Below, piece by piece: positions 45,994 through 54,551 of a stretch of DNA of 64,000 nucleotides. The stretch comes from Micromonospora sp. CB01531 (GTDB taxonomy: Bacteria > Actinomycetota > Actinomycetes > Mycobacteriales > Micromonosporaceae). Position numbers and translations under genes: made by a program. Every line of letters begins with the position of its first letter. Position 1 is the first letter of the stretch. The notes beneath the pieces were generated by a model. That model saw only the letters and a list, made by a program, of their open reading frames with translations. It was not told where the DNA came from and made no database searches. The DNA lies in NCBI RefSeq assembly GCF_001905095.1, contig NZ_LWLS01000138.1:24254-88253 (forward strand), read 5' to 3'.

Positions 45994-47070
45994 TCAGCCG
46001 ATCAGCTTGGCGTACGCCGGCTTGATCACCTCGTCGATGATCGAAAGCCGCTCGTCGAACGGGATGAAGGCGCTCTTCATCGCGTTGATGGTGAACCACT
46101 GGAGTTCCTTCCAGCCGTAGCCGAAGGCCTCCACCAGCAGCGCCATCTCCCGGGACATCGAGGTGCCGCTCATCAACCGGTTGTCGGTGTTGACGGTCAC
46201 CCGGAAGCGCAGGTCGCGCAGCAGCCCGATCGGGTGCTCGGCGATCGACGGCGCCGCCCCGGTCTGCACGTTCGACGACGGGCAGAGCTCCAGCGGGATC
46301 CGCTTGTCCCGGACGTACGCGGCCAGCCGGCCCAGCACCGGCGGCGACCCGGGGGTGATGTCGTCGACGATCCGGACGCCGTGCCCGAGCCGGTCGGCGC
46401 CGCACCACTGGATCGCCTGCCAGATCGACGGCAGCCCGAACGCCTCGCCGGCGTGGATGGTGAAGTGGAAGTTCTCCCGCTGGAGGTACTCGAAGGCGTC
46501 CAGGTGCCGGGTGGGCGGGAAGCCCGCCTCCGCGCCGGCGATGTCGAAGCCGACCACCCCGGTGTCCCGGTGCCGGACGGCCAGCTCGGCGATCTCCTGG
46601 GAACGGGCGGCGTGCCGCATCGCGGTGAGCAGCGTGCCGATCCGGATCGGGGTGCCCGCCTCGGCGGCCAGGGCGCTGCCCTCGGCGAAGCCGGCCACCA
46701 CGGCCTCGACCACCTCGTCCAGGGTCAGGTTCCGCTCCAGGTGCTGCTCGGGGGCGAACCGGACCTCCGCGTAGACCACCCCGTCGGAGGCCAGGTCCAG
46801 CGCGCACTCGCGGGCCACCCGGCGCAGTGCGGGCGCGGTCTGCATGACCCCCACGGTGTGCGCGAAGGTCTCCAGGTATCGCTCCAGCGAGCCCGAGTTG
46901 GCCGACTCGACGAACCAGCGGCCCAGCGCCTCCGGGTCGGTGGTGGGCAGCTCGTGGCCGACCTCGGCGGCCAGCTCGACGACCGTCGCCGGCCGCAGAC
47001 CGCCGTCCAGGTGATCGTGCAGCAGCGCCTTCGGGACCTTGATGATGTCCTCGTACCGGATTGCGACCAT
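45994..47070 (-). CDS. add: Adenosine deaminase
   Basis: The 358-residue protein deaminates adenosine or deoxyadenosine. Zinc and catalytic motifs are visible: LLHDHLDGGLRP, the HAGE motif in FTIHAGEAFG, LGHGVRI, CPSSNVQTGA and VTVNTDNRLMSGTS (usual TDDP replaced by TDNR). ATG 47070 is chosen. It ends against the uridine kinase stop and lies downstream of the F420-oxidoreductase gene on the same strand. Confidence 0.93.
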   Translation of the reverse strand: MVAIRYEDIIKVPKALLHDHLDGGLRPATVVELAAEVGHELPTTDPEALGRWFVESANSGSLERYLETFAHTVGVMQTAPALRRVARECALDLASDGVVYAEVRFAPEQHLERNLTLDEVVEAVVAGFAEGSALAAEAGTPIRIGTLLTAMRHAARSQEIAELAVRHRDTGVVGFDIAGAEAGFPPTRHLDAFEYLQRENFHFTIHAGEAFGLPSIWQAIQWCGADRLGHGVRIVDDITPGSPPVLGRLAAYVRDKRIPLELCPSSNVQTGAAPSIAEHPIGLLRDLRFRVTVNTDNRLMSGTSMSREMALLVEAFGYGWKELQWFTINAMKSAFIPFDERLSIIDEVIKPAYAKLIG

Positions 47071-47115
47071 GCACAGACCCTAGTCACCGACCGCGCGGCG
47101 TGGGACCGGGCCGGC

Positions 47116-47529
47116 TCACGGCCGCCAGCCGTACACCCGCTCGACGGCGAGGCGGAGCACCAGGCGGCCGTCCGCGACCATCGCGGCCCGGTAGTCCGCC
47201 CAGTCCGGGTGCTCGCCCCGGATCCGCCGGTAGACCTCCACCAGCTCGTCGACCGTGGCGTCGTCGGTCGCCGTGGCCGGCGGGGTGACGGTCACGGTTC
47301 CCTCCGCGACCGCGTACGCCCCACCATCCGGGGTGGTGACGTGGAAGCTGGCCCTCGGATCGCGCCGCAGGTTGCGCACCTTCGCCCGGTCGCCGGTGGT
47401 GGAGCAGCGGATCAGCCCCGGCTCGGCCAGGTAGTCCACGTTCGACAGCTGGGGCCGGCCGTCGCGGCGCAGGGTCACCAGCACCCCGCGCCCCAGCTCG
47501 CCGAACAGCTCCCAGAGTTCGGTTGACAT
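47116..47529 (-). CDS. PPOX-class (F420-dependent type) oxidoreductase
   Basis: The 137-residue split-barrel flavin/F420-binding protein shows GRGVLVTLRRDGRPQLSNVDY, then GDRAKVRNLRRDPRASFHV and YRAAMVADGRLVLRLAVERVYGW, as in actinobacterial F420-dependent PPOX proteins. It probably reduces an unknown substrate with F420H2; MarR control suggests a xenobiotic or redox stress role. ATG 47529 sits 8 nt after a TACGGT hexamer, giving a leaderless transcript. A TGACATGTCA operator covers the start codon. Confidence 0.85.
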   Translation of the reverse strand: MSTELWELFGELGRGVLVTLRRDGRPQLSNVDYLAEPGLIRCSTTGDRAKVRNLRRDPRASFHVTTPDGGAYAVAEGTVTVTPPATATDDATVDELVEVYRRIRGEHPDWADYRAAMVADGRLVLRLAVERVYGWRP

Positions 47530-47567
47530 GTCATCGACCGTAGGGCGACTTGGATGACATGTCAACC
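47521..47567. promoter_or_regulatory. Twin operators for the divergent MarR/oxidoreductase pair
   Basis: A perfect 15-bp inverted repeat (47521-47535 with 47553-47567) contains two copies of the palindrome TGACATGTCA (47524-47533 and 47555-47564). One covers the oxidoreductase start codon. The other lies in the TTGACA -35 of the minus promoter (-10 TACGGT, 17-bp spacer) and upstream of TAGGAT of the plus promoter. Confidence 0.85.
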
Positions 47568-47586
47568 AGTAGGGTAGGATCGCCGC

Positions 47587-48063
47587 ATGGACGAACCACG
47601 CTGGCTGGACGAGCGGGAGGACCGCGCCTGGCGCGGCTACCGCCGGATGCGCCGGCTGCTCGACCTGACGCTGGCCCGCGAGCTGATGCAGGACGCGGGC
47701 CTCTCCGAGCCGGACTACGACGTCCTCTCCGACCTCTCCGAGGCGCCCGAGCAGCGGCTACGGCTCAGCGAGCTCGCCGACCGCATGCTCTGGTCCCGCA
47801 GCCGGCTCTCCCACCACCTGTCCCGGATGCAGCAGCGCGGCCTGGTCACCCGCGAGGAGTGCCCCTCGGACGGTCGCGGATCGATCGTCGCGCTGACCCC
47901 AGCCGGCCGGGCCGCCATCGCGGCCGCCGCGCCGGGCCACGTCGCCGCCGTCCGCCGGCACCTGATCGACCTGCTCACCCCGGAGGAGGTCACCGCGCTG
48001 GGCGCGCTCACCCAGCGGGTGGTCGACCGCCTCGCCGGGCGTCCGGCCGTCCCGGAGGCCTGA
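47587..48063 (+). CDS. MarR-family regulator, divergent from F420 oxidoreductase
   Basis: The 158-residue protein has the MarR winged helix: LRLSELADRMLWSRSRLSHHLSRMQQRGLVTREECPSDGRGSIVALTPAGRAA, with helices for dimerisation at either end. ATG 47587 lies 6 nt after TAGGAT (47575-47580), leaderless-type. Twin TGACATGTCA operators between it and the divergent oxidoreductase gene strongly suggest it represses both. Its stop is 1 bp before the methyltransferase gene start. Confidence 0.93.
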   Translation: MDEPRWLDEREDRAWRGYRRMRRLLDLTLARELMQDAGLSEPDYDVLSDLSEAPEQRLRLSELADRMLWSRSRLSHHLSRMQQRGLVTREECPSDGRGSIVALTPAGRAAIAAAAPGHVAAVRRHLIDLLTPEEVTALGALTQRVVDRLAGRPAVPEA

Positions 48064-48064
48064 C

Positions 48065-48994
48065 GTGGACCATCGCATCCTCGACCGGTTGCGCTGCCCG
48101 GTCTGCGCCGAACCGCTCGCGGAGACCACCGCCGGCACCACCCGGGCGTTGCGCTGCCCGCGCCGGCACAGCTTCGACCTCGCCCGCCAGGGGTACGTCA
48201 ACCTGCTCGCCGGGCGCACGCCGCACGCCGGGGACAGCGCCGACATGGTCGCCGCCCGGGCCGACTTCCTCGCCGCCGGCCACTACGACACCGTCGCCGC
48301 CGCGCTCGCCGCAGCCGCCGCCGAGGTGGTCGACCGGGTACGCGGCACCACGGACGCGGCGACGACTCGGGATGACCGCCGCGCGGACGGCACCAGCGCG
48401 GCAGAGGCGCCGAGCCCGCTCGTGGTGGACGCCGGCGCGGGGACCGGCTGGTACCTCGAGGCGGTGCTGACGGCGCTGCCCGACGCCGTCGGCCTGGCCC
48501 TGGACGTCGCCAAGCCGGCGCTGCGCCGGGCGGCCCGTGCCCATCCGCGCGCCGCCGCGGCGCTCGCCGACACCTGGCAGCGGCTCCCGCTGGCCGACGC
48601 CTCGGCCGCCGTGCTGCTCAACGTCTTCGCGCCGCGCAACGGCCCGGAGTTCCACCGGGTGCTGGACCCGGCCGGCGCGCTGCTGGTGGTCACCCCCGCC
48701 GAGGACCACCTGGCCGAACTGGTGGCCGCGCTGGACCTGCTCCGGGTCGATCCGGTCAAGGCCGACCGGGTGGCGGGCAGCCTCGGCAGCTACTTCGTCG
48801 AGGAGTCGGCGACCGTGCACCGGGCCCGGCTCGCGCTCACCCGGCCCGAGGTGGCCACCCTGGTCGGGATGGGTCCCAGCGCCTGGCACACCGACCCGTC
48901 CCGGCTCGCCGAGCGCATCGCCGCGCTGCCCGAACCGGTGCCGGTGACCCTCGCGGTCCGCCTCAGCCAATACCGGCCGCTGACCGTCTCCTAG
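48065..48994 (+). CDS. RlmA-type 23S rRNA (guanine-N1)-methyltransferase
   Basis: The 309-residue protein has an N-terminal zinc ribbon (LRCPVCAEPL and CPRRHSFDLARQGYVNLL) and a SAM-binding fold (LVVDAGAGTGWYLEAV, VGLALDVAKPALRRAAR, LPLADASAAVLLNVFAPR). This is the RlmA/TlrB/MyrA family methylating G745 or G748 of 23S rRNA; RlmA-II members can give tylosin-type macrolide resistance. A Thr/Asp/Arg-rich insert (about 95-115) interrupts the linker. GTG 48065 is the coupled start after marR. Confidence 0.88.
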   Translation: MDHRILDRLRCPVCAEPLAETTAGTTRALRCPRRHSFDLARQGYVNLLAGRTPHAGDSADMVAARADFLAAGHYDTVAAALAAAAAEVVDRVRGTTDAATTRDDRRADGTSAAEAPSPLVVDAGAGTGWYLEAVLTALPDAVGLALDVAKPALRRAARAHPRAAAALADTWQRLPLADASAAVLLNVFAPRNGPEFHRVLDPAGALLVVTPAEDHLAELVAALDLLRVDPVKADRVAGSLGSYFVEESATVHRARLALTRPEVATLVGMGPSAWHTDPSRLAERIAALPEPVPVTLAVRLSQYRPLTVS

Positions 48995-49671
48995 GTGGAG
49001 AGGTCGACCTCTTCCCAGCCGGGCGGCTCGTCGTGGTACGGCCCGCGCAGCACCACCGCCCACTCCAGCGCCCACCGGCGCTGCCCGATGGCGTTCGCGT
49101 CGACCAGCCCGGGCAGCGCCCGCCCGGCCTGCTCCGTCTCCAGGTACGCCCAGTCCAGGCAGTAGTGCAGGTCGAGCAGGGCGGCGGCGTCGGCCGGGTG
49201 CTGCGGGGCGGCCAGGATCCGGGCCCGCCACTGCGGGAAGGTCTCCCCCGCGACGATATTGGGCATCCGCTCCACCAGCCGCTCGTCCACCGGCACCGTG
49301 GGGTCCAGCTCCTTGGCCAGTCCGAGCACCCAGGCCAGCGAGAAGAGCGCGTCGTGGTGCAGCACGAACGAGCGGTGGTCGCCCGTGCCACCCATCACGA
49401 ACTGCCACTCCGGCGGGGTCACCAGGTCAACCAGGTGCGACTCCAGCAGCCAGCTCATGGCGGCCTGCGCCGGCATCCCGAAGCACCGGGCCAGGATCAC
49501 GTGCAGGATCGCGATCCGGGCCTCGATCTCGGCGGTGGGGCGCAGCTCGATCTCGTCGCCCGGTTCCCACACCAGCGGGAACTGCGGCGGCGGCAGCGGC
49601 AGGCCCAGCCGGGACAGCTCGTCGAGGCTCGCCTCACGGACGGCCCGCGGGTCAGGGGCGGGTACGCGCAC
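48991..49671 (-). CDS. DUF4272-like protein
   Basis: The 226-residue protein has the DUF4272-type course: ARIAILHVILARCFGMPAQAAMSWL, then HHDALFSLAWVLGLAKELDPTVPVDERLV, and LDLHYCLDWAYLETEQAGRALPGLVDANAIGQRRWALEWAVV. The function is unknown. GTG 49671 is chosen. Its stop overlaps the convergent methyltransferase stop by 4 bp. It lies downstream of deoA but separated by a hairpin. Confidence 0.7.
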   Translation of the reverse strand: MRVPAPDPRAVREASLDELSRLGLPLPPPQFPLVWEPGDEIELRPTAEIEARIAILHVILARCFGMPAQAAMSWLLESHLVDLVTPPEWQFVMGGTGDHRSFVLHHDALFSLAWVLGLAKELDPTVPVDERLVERMPNIVAGETFPQWRARILAAPQHPADAAALLDLHYCLDWAYLETEQAGRALPGLVDANAIGQRRWALEWAVVLRGPYHDEPPGWEEVDLST

Positions 49672-49712
49672 GGCTCAGGTCCCTGTCTGCTCGCATCGGC
49701 TCATCGCCGGTC

Positions 49713-49741
49713 GCTATCCCCCCTTGGCCAGGGAGGATAGC
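49713..49741 (-). terminator. Terminator after deoA
   Basis: GCTATCC (49713-49719) pairs with GGATAGC (49735-49741), extended by partly complementary CCCCT/AGGGA sequence, in the gap after the deoA stop on the minus strand. Confidence 0.6.
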
Positions 49742-49784
49742 GGCTCGGCGGGCTCAGCACCACGGCCGGAGCCGGGCCGGACTG

Positions 49785-51065
49785 TCAGCCGATCCGGTCG
49801 ATCACCAGCGGCGCCACGGCCGGTGCGTCCGGCGCGATGCGGACCGCCCGCTGCGCCTCGGCGAGCGCGGCCGGAATCCGCTCCGCGTGCTCGGCGCGCA
49901 GCTCGTAGAGGGGCTCGCCGACGCGGACCCGGTCGCCGGGGCGCTTGTGCAGCACCACCCCGGCCGGGATGCTCACCGGGTCCTCCTTGCGGGCCCGGCC
50001 GGCCCCGAGCCGCCAGGCGGCCACGCCGATCGCGTACGCGTCCACCTCGGCGACGTAGCCGTCCTCGGCGGCGCGGACCACCTCGACCTCGTTGGCCGTC
50101 GGCATCGGGGCGTCCGGGTCGCCGCCCTGTGCCCGGATCATCGTCCGCCAGGCGTCCATCGCCCGGCCGTCGCGCAGCGCCGCCGCCGGGTCGGCGTCCG
50201 GCAGGCCGGCCGCGTCGAGCATCTCCCGGGCCAGCGCCAGGGTCAGCTCGACCACGTCGGCCGGGCCCCCGCCGGCGAGCACCTCGACCGACTCGGTCAC
50301 CTCGACCGCGTTGCCCACGGCCAAACCGAGCGGGGTGGACATGTCGGTGAGCAGGGCTACGGTTCGCACGCCGTGCGCCTTGCCCAACTGCACCATGGTC
50401 CGGGCCAGTTCGCGGGCGTCGTCCACGTTCTTCATGAACGCGCCCGAGCCGACCTTCACGTCGAGCACCAGCGCGCCGGTCCCCTCGGCGATCTTCTTGC
50501 TCATGATCGAGCTGGCGATCAGCGGGATCGCCTCCACGGTGCCGGTGACGTCGCGCAGCGCATACAGCTTGCGGTCGGCCGGGGCCAGCCCGTCGCCGGC
50601 CGCGCAGATCACCGCGCCGACGTCGCGGAGCTGGGCGATGAACTCGTCGTTGCTCAGCGCGGCCCGCCAGCCGGGGATCGACTCCAGCTTGTCGAGCGTG
50701 CCGCCGGTGTGGCCGAGACCCCGGCCGCTCAGCTGCGGCACCGCCGCCCCACAGGCGGCGACGAGCGGGGTCAGCGGCAGGGTGATCTTGTCGCCGACGC
50801 CGCCGGTGGAGTGCTTGTCCGCGGTCGGCCGGGCCACGGTGGAGAGGTCCAACCGCTCGCCGCTGGCGATCATCGCGGCGGTCCACCGCGCGATCTCCGG
50901 CCCGGTCATGCCGCGCAGCAGGATCGCCATGGCCAGCGCCGACATCTGCTCGTCGGCGACCAGCCCCTTGGTGTACGCGTCGACGACCCAGTCGATCTGC
51001 CCGTCGCTCAGCACACCCCCGTCCCGCTTGGTCCGGATGACATCAACCGCCGTAAAAGCACTCAC
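49785..51065 (-). CDS. deoA: Thymidine phosphorylase
   Basis: The 426-residue protein phosphorolyses thymidine (and deoxyuridine) to the base and deoxyribose 1-phosphate. It shows DKHSTGGVGDKITLPLTPLVAACG, SGRGLGHTGGTLDKLESIPG, LIASSIMSKKIAEG and KVGSGAFMK, all pyrimidine-nucleoside phosphorylase signatures. GTG 51065 is the start. It lies downstream of cytidine deaminase but is separated by a 132-bp gap with a long hairpin. Confidence 0.94.
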   Translation of the reverse strand: MSAFTAVDVIRTKRDGGVLSDGQIDWVVDAYTKGLVADEQMSALAMAILLRGMTGPEIARWTAAMIASGERLDLSTVARPTADKHSTGGVGDKITLPLTPLVAACGAAVPQLSGRGLGHTGGTLDKLESIPGWRAALSNDEFIAQLRDVGAVICAAGDGLAPADRKLYALRDVTGTVEAIPLIASSIMSKKIAEGTGALVLDVKVGSGAFMKNVDDARELARTMVQLGKAHGVRTVALLTDMSTPLGLAVGNAVEVTESVEVLAGGGPADVVELTLALAREMLDAAGLPDADPAAALRDGRAMDAWRTMIRAQGGDPDAPMPTANEVEVVRAAEDGYVAEVDAYAIGVAAWRLGAGRARKEDPVSIPAGVVLHKRPGDRVRVGEPLYELRAEHAERIPAALAEAQRAVRIAPDAPAVAPLVIDRIG

Positions 51066-51120
51066 CAGAAGTTCCTATCAGTCGTTGCGAAAGCATTCGG
51101 CGCACCGCGACCAGCCGAGG

Positions 51121-51190
51121 GATTGGGCCGACCGTGACCGGCGGAGGGATCAAGCCTGACCGCCCGGAGCCGGGCACGGTCGGCCCGATC
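51121..51190. other. Long inverted repeat between cytidine deaminase and deoA
   Basis: Arms 51121-51136 and 51175-51190 pair over 16 positions with one G-T wobble, enclosing a 38-nt region that can form a further CCGGCGG/CCGCCCGG stem. It could attenuate transcription between cdd and deoA, or be a dispersed palindromic repeat. Confidence 0.7.
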
Positions 51191-51197
51191 CCCCAGC

Positions 51198-51899
51198 TCA
51201 ACCCCAACGAACCGGGATCTCCAGAGGAGGCTCACCCTCCCCAGCCCAGAAGATCGTGCCCGACGCGTCCACGACCACCACGCGCGGCGTCCGCGCCAGC
51301 CCCCAGGTGATCGCCTCCGCCGGCTCGTCCCAGGTCGGGCCCTCCTCCAGCACGCCGGTCTCGGCGCCCTCGGTGTCCCCGGCCGACCGCTCCCAGTACG
51401 CCGTCCAGACCTGCTGCCCGGCGGAGAGGTCCGGGTGCACGAAGACCGTGCCCCGCCCCCGCCAGGCGGCCAGCCGCTCCGGCACCACCGGCACCGGCGT
51501 CTCGCCGGTCACCGCCTCCAGGTCCTCGACGCCGAACGCGTGCGGCAGCAGCTCGGTCATCCGCAGCGGGCCGCCCTTCGCCTCGATCAGGCACTCCGGG
51601 CCGCCGTTCTCCCAGAGCAGCTGCCGGCACCGGCCGCACGGCATCAGCGGCTCGCCGGTGGCGTCGACGCAGGAGAGGGCGACGATCCGGCCGCCGCCGG
51701 TGGCGTGCAGCGAGGAGACCACGCCGCACTCGGCGCAGAGAACCACGCCGTAGGCGGCGTTCTCCACGTTGCAGCCGACCACCACCCGGCCGTCGTCGAC
51801 CAGGGCCGCCGCCCCGACCGGGAACTTCGAGTACGGCACGTACGCGTGCCGCATCACCTCGGTGGCGGCGGCCCGCAGCCGCTCCCAGTCGATCTCCAC
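51198..51899 (-). CDS. cdd: Cytidine deaminase with C-terminal extension
   Basis: The 233-residue protein starts as a standard zinc cytidine deaminase (about 1-130): YSKFPVGAAALVDDG, GCNVENAAYGVVLCAECGVV (the CAEC zinc motif) and PCGRCRQLLWE. It then continues for about 100 residues that normal 130-residue tetrameric deaminases lack, including VFVHPDLSAGQQVWTAYWERS and PRVVVVDASGTIFWAGEGEPP. The extension has no zinc motif and I do not recognise it. ATG 51899 is 12 bp after the permease stop, so it is in the nucleoside transport operon. Confidence 0.9.
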   Translation of the reverse strand: MEIDWERLRAAATEVMRHAYVPYSKFPVGAAALVDDGRVVVGCNVENAAYGVVLCAECGVVSSLHATGGGRIVALSCVDATGEPLMPCGRCRQLLWENGGPECLIEAKGGPLRMTELLPHAFGVEDLEAVTGETPVPVVPERLAAWRGRGTVFVHPDLSAGQQVWTAYWERSAGDTEGAETGVLEEGPTWDEPAEAITWGLARTPRVVVVDASGTIFWAGEGEPPLEIPVRWG

Positions 51900-51911
51900 G
51901 TGCTACCTCCG

Positions 51912-53192
51912 TCAGCCCTTGATGTACGGCTTGCCGTCCGCCGCCGGCGCCCGGACCCGGCCGACCAGGCCGGCCACGGCCAGGATCGTCGCCAGGTACG
52001 GCAGCATCGCCAGGAACTGGCTGGGGATGCTGCTGCCGATCGCGCCGAGGTAGGTGGCGAGCTGGTCGGCGAAGCCGAAGAAGAGCGCCGCTAGCAGCGC
52101 GCCGGTCGGGCTCCACCGGCCGAAGATCAGCGCGGCCAGGGCGATGAAGCCCTTACCGCCGATCATGTTCTTGGTGAACGAGAAGAGCGCCAGGGTGTAC
52201 GAGGCGCCACCCACGCCGGCCACCAGCCCCGCCATGATCACGTTGCGGTAGCGCAGCCGCAGCACCTTCACGCCCAGCGTATCGGCGGCGGTGGGGTGCT
52301 CGCCCACTGACCGGGTCCGCAGCCCCCACCGGGTACGGAACAGCGCGAAGTGGATGACCAGTACCAGCAGCAGCCCGAGGTAGAGGAAGATGTTGCTCCG
52401 GAACAGCGCCGGACCGATCAGCGGGATGTCCTTGAGCAGCGGGATCTCCCAGGTGCCGAACCGGGGGGCGCTGTTGTACTTGGTCGCGTCGGTCTGCATC
52501 AGCCGCTCGTAGAGGAAGCCGGTGATGCCGACCGCGAGCAGGTTGAGCACGATGCCCATGACCACCTGGTCGACCAGGTAGCGGATGGCGAACACGGCGA
52601 GCAGCAGGGAGATGAACGCGCCGCCGATCGCGGCGGCCACCAGACCGACCCAGACGCTGCCGGAGATGCTGCCGAAGAGCGCGCCGGAGAAGGCGCCCAT
52701 CAGCAGCTGGCCCTCGATCGCCACGTTGACCACGCCGGACCGCTCGCAGAGCACGCCGGCCAGCGCGCCGAAGATCAGCGGCAGCGCCAGGACGAAGGTG
52801 TTGCGGACGACGTTGACCAGCGGCATGAAGTTGCTCCCCGCGGGCGCCGCGGAGACCTGCCAGCAGAGGAAGCTGAGCACGAAACCGACCAGCCCGACGC
52901 CGAGCAGCAGGGTGAACCAGCGCTTCGGCACTCCGGCCAGCAGCGCGGCGCCGGCCGCGGCGGCGATCAGCCCGAACAGGATCGCGCCGACCGTGCCGTT
53001 GATCTCCAGCGCCGCGCCGCCCTCGGTCTCGCTGAGCGTGAACCGGGCCTGCTGATCGGTGGCGAGCGCGCCGAAGAGCACCGCCGCGAGCAGACCCAGC
53101 GCCAGCACCACCGCGCCGGTCTTGCGGGTACGCGTCCAGAAACCCTCGTCGACCGCGGTGACGGCGACCTCGGGGACAGCCATGGTGGACAT
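51912..53192 (-). CDS. Nucleoside ABC transporter permease (second permease)
   Basis: The 426-residue membrane protein has about ten hydrophobic segments and the RbsC/YufQ-type block GVLCERSGVVNVAIEGQLLMGAF followed by ATKYNSAPRFG. It pairs with the preceding permease and a twin-ATPase subunit, as in BMP-type purine-nucleoside transporters (YufPQ, NupPQ). ATG 53192 lies 3 bp after the upstream permease stop. Confidence 0.92.
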   Translation of the reverse strand: MSTMAVPEVAVTAVDEGFWTRTRKTGAVVLALGLLAAVLFGALATDQQARFTLSETEGGAALEINGTVGAILFGLIAAAAGAALLAGVPKRWFTLLLGVGLVGFVLSFLCWQVSAAPAGSNFMPLVNVVRNTFVLALPLIFGALAGVLCERSGVVNVAIEGQLLMGAFSGALFGSISGSVWVGLVAAAIGGAFISLLLAVFAIRYLVDQVVMGIVLNLLAVGITGFLYERLMQTDATKYNSAPRFGTWEIPLLKDIPLIGPALFRSNIFLYLGLLLVLVIHFALFRTRWGLRTRSVGEHPTAADTLGVKVLRLRYRNVIMAGLVAGVGGASYTLALFSFTKNMIGGKGFIALAALIFGRWSPTGALLAALFFGFADQLATYLGAIGSSIPSQFLAMLPYLATILAVAGLVGRVRAPAADGKPYIKG

Positions 53193-53195
53193 GCC

Positions 53196-54551
53196 TCACC
53201 AGCCCTTCGCGAGGCTCGTCTGCAGCCGGGCCGCGCGGGCCGCCCGGAGCTGGAAGATCGCCTTCACCAGGGCCGGCGCGGCGATGAAGATGACGATGAG
53301 TGCCTGGAGCACGGTGACCAGCTCCAGCGAGATCCCGGAGTACGACTGCATCCGGTTGCCGCCGGCCTGGAGCGCGCCGAAGAGCAGCGCGGCCATCAGC
53401 ACACCCCACGGCTTCACCCGGCCCAGCAGCGCCACCAGGATGCCGTCGAAGCCGATCTGGGCGACCACCTGCGGGGTGAGCGCGTCCGCGGTGGAACCGA
53501 GCACCATGTTCGAGCCGCCGAGCCCGGCCAGCACGCCGGCGATCACCATGACCAGCACGAACGTCTTGGTGACGCTGATCCCGGCGGTGCGGGCGGCGTC
53601 CGGGTTGGCGCCGACCGCGCGCAGCTCGAAGCCGAGCGTCGAGCGGTTCAGCAGCCAGGCCACGAACCAGGTGGCCAGCACCGCGAGCAGGATGCCCGCG
53701 TGCACCCGCAGGTTGTCGCCGAGCAGCCGGGGCAGCTGGGCGGAGGCCTCGACCGGCTTGCTGATCGCGTCGGCCCGCCGCGGGTTCTGCACCCCGTTCT
53801 GGATGATGATCCAGGACAGGAAGTAGACCGCGACGTAGTTGAGCATGATCGTGTTGATCACCTCGTGGGCCCCGGTCCGCGCCTTGAGGATGCCCGGGAT
53901 GAAGCCCCAGATCGCACCGCCGGCCGCACCGGCGATCAGCGCCACGAGTAGGTGCACCCCCGGCGGCAGCGGCAGCGCGAAGCCGGCCGCCGCGGCCAGG
54001 ATGACGCCGATGGTCGCCTGCCCCTGGGCGCCGATGTTGAACAGGCCGCCCCGGAAGGCGAGCGCCACCGACAGACCGGTGAAGACCAGGGGCGCGGTGT
54101 AGGTGAGCGTCTCCGAGATCGGGCTCAGCGCGGCGGTGAAGCCGGACGCCTCCGGGTCGAAGATCGCGCCCTTGAACAGGTTCGCGTACGCCTCGCTGAC
54201 CACGGTCCAGCTGGAGTTGATCGCGTCCGAGGGCCGGGCGGTGATGTAGCCGTAGGTGGCCAGCACCGCCGGGTCGGAGACGATGATCAGCACCGCGCCG
54301 ACCAGCATCGCCAGCAGAACCGCGAGCACCGTCACGGTGACCGTGTTCGCCGCCCAGAGGTTGTCCAGGAACAGCCGGCCCAGCGAGGGGCGGGGCTCGG
54401 CCGGGGGCTCCTTGGTGGCGGTGGCGGCCACCGCACGCTCGGAGTCGCCCGCGGGCGCGGTCGGGTTCGCCCGTGCCTCGCTCCGCGCCTCCTGCGCCTC
54501 GGTCGCCGGCTCCTTGTCCGGGGAGCCCGACACCGGGTTCGGGTTGCTCAT
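53196..54551 (-). CDS. Nucleoside ABC transporter permease (first permease)
   Basis: The 451-residue protein has a Glu/Ala/Pro-rich cytoplasmic N-terminus of about 65 residues and then about ten hydrophobic segments with the family block FRGGLFNIGAQGQATIGVILAAAAGFALPLPPG. It heterodimerises with the next permease. Its ATG overlaps the ATPase stop as ATGA. Confidence 0.92.
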   Translation of the reverse strand: MSNPNPVSGSPDKEPATEAQEARSEARANPTAPAGDSERAVAATATKEPPAEPRPSLGRLFLDNLWAANTVTVTVLAVLLAMLVGAVLIIVSDPAVLATYGYITARPSDAINSSWTVVSEAYANLFKGAIFDPEASGFTAALSPISETLTYTAPLVFTGLSVALAFRGGLFNIGAQGQATIGVILAAAAGFALPLPPGVHLLVALIAGAAGGAIWGFIPGILKARTGAHEVINTIMLNYVAVYFLSWIIIQNGVQNPRRADAISKPVEASAQLPRLLGDNLRVHAGILLAVLATWFVAWLLNRSTLGFELRAVGANPDAARTAGISVTKTFVLVMVIAGVLAGLGGSNMVLGSTADALTPQVVAQIGFDGILVALLGRVKPWGVLMAALLFGALQAGGNRMQSYSGISLELVTVLQALIVIFIAAPALVKAIFQLRAARAARLQTSLAKGW

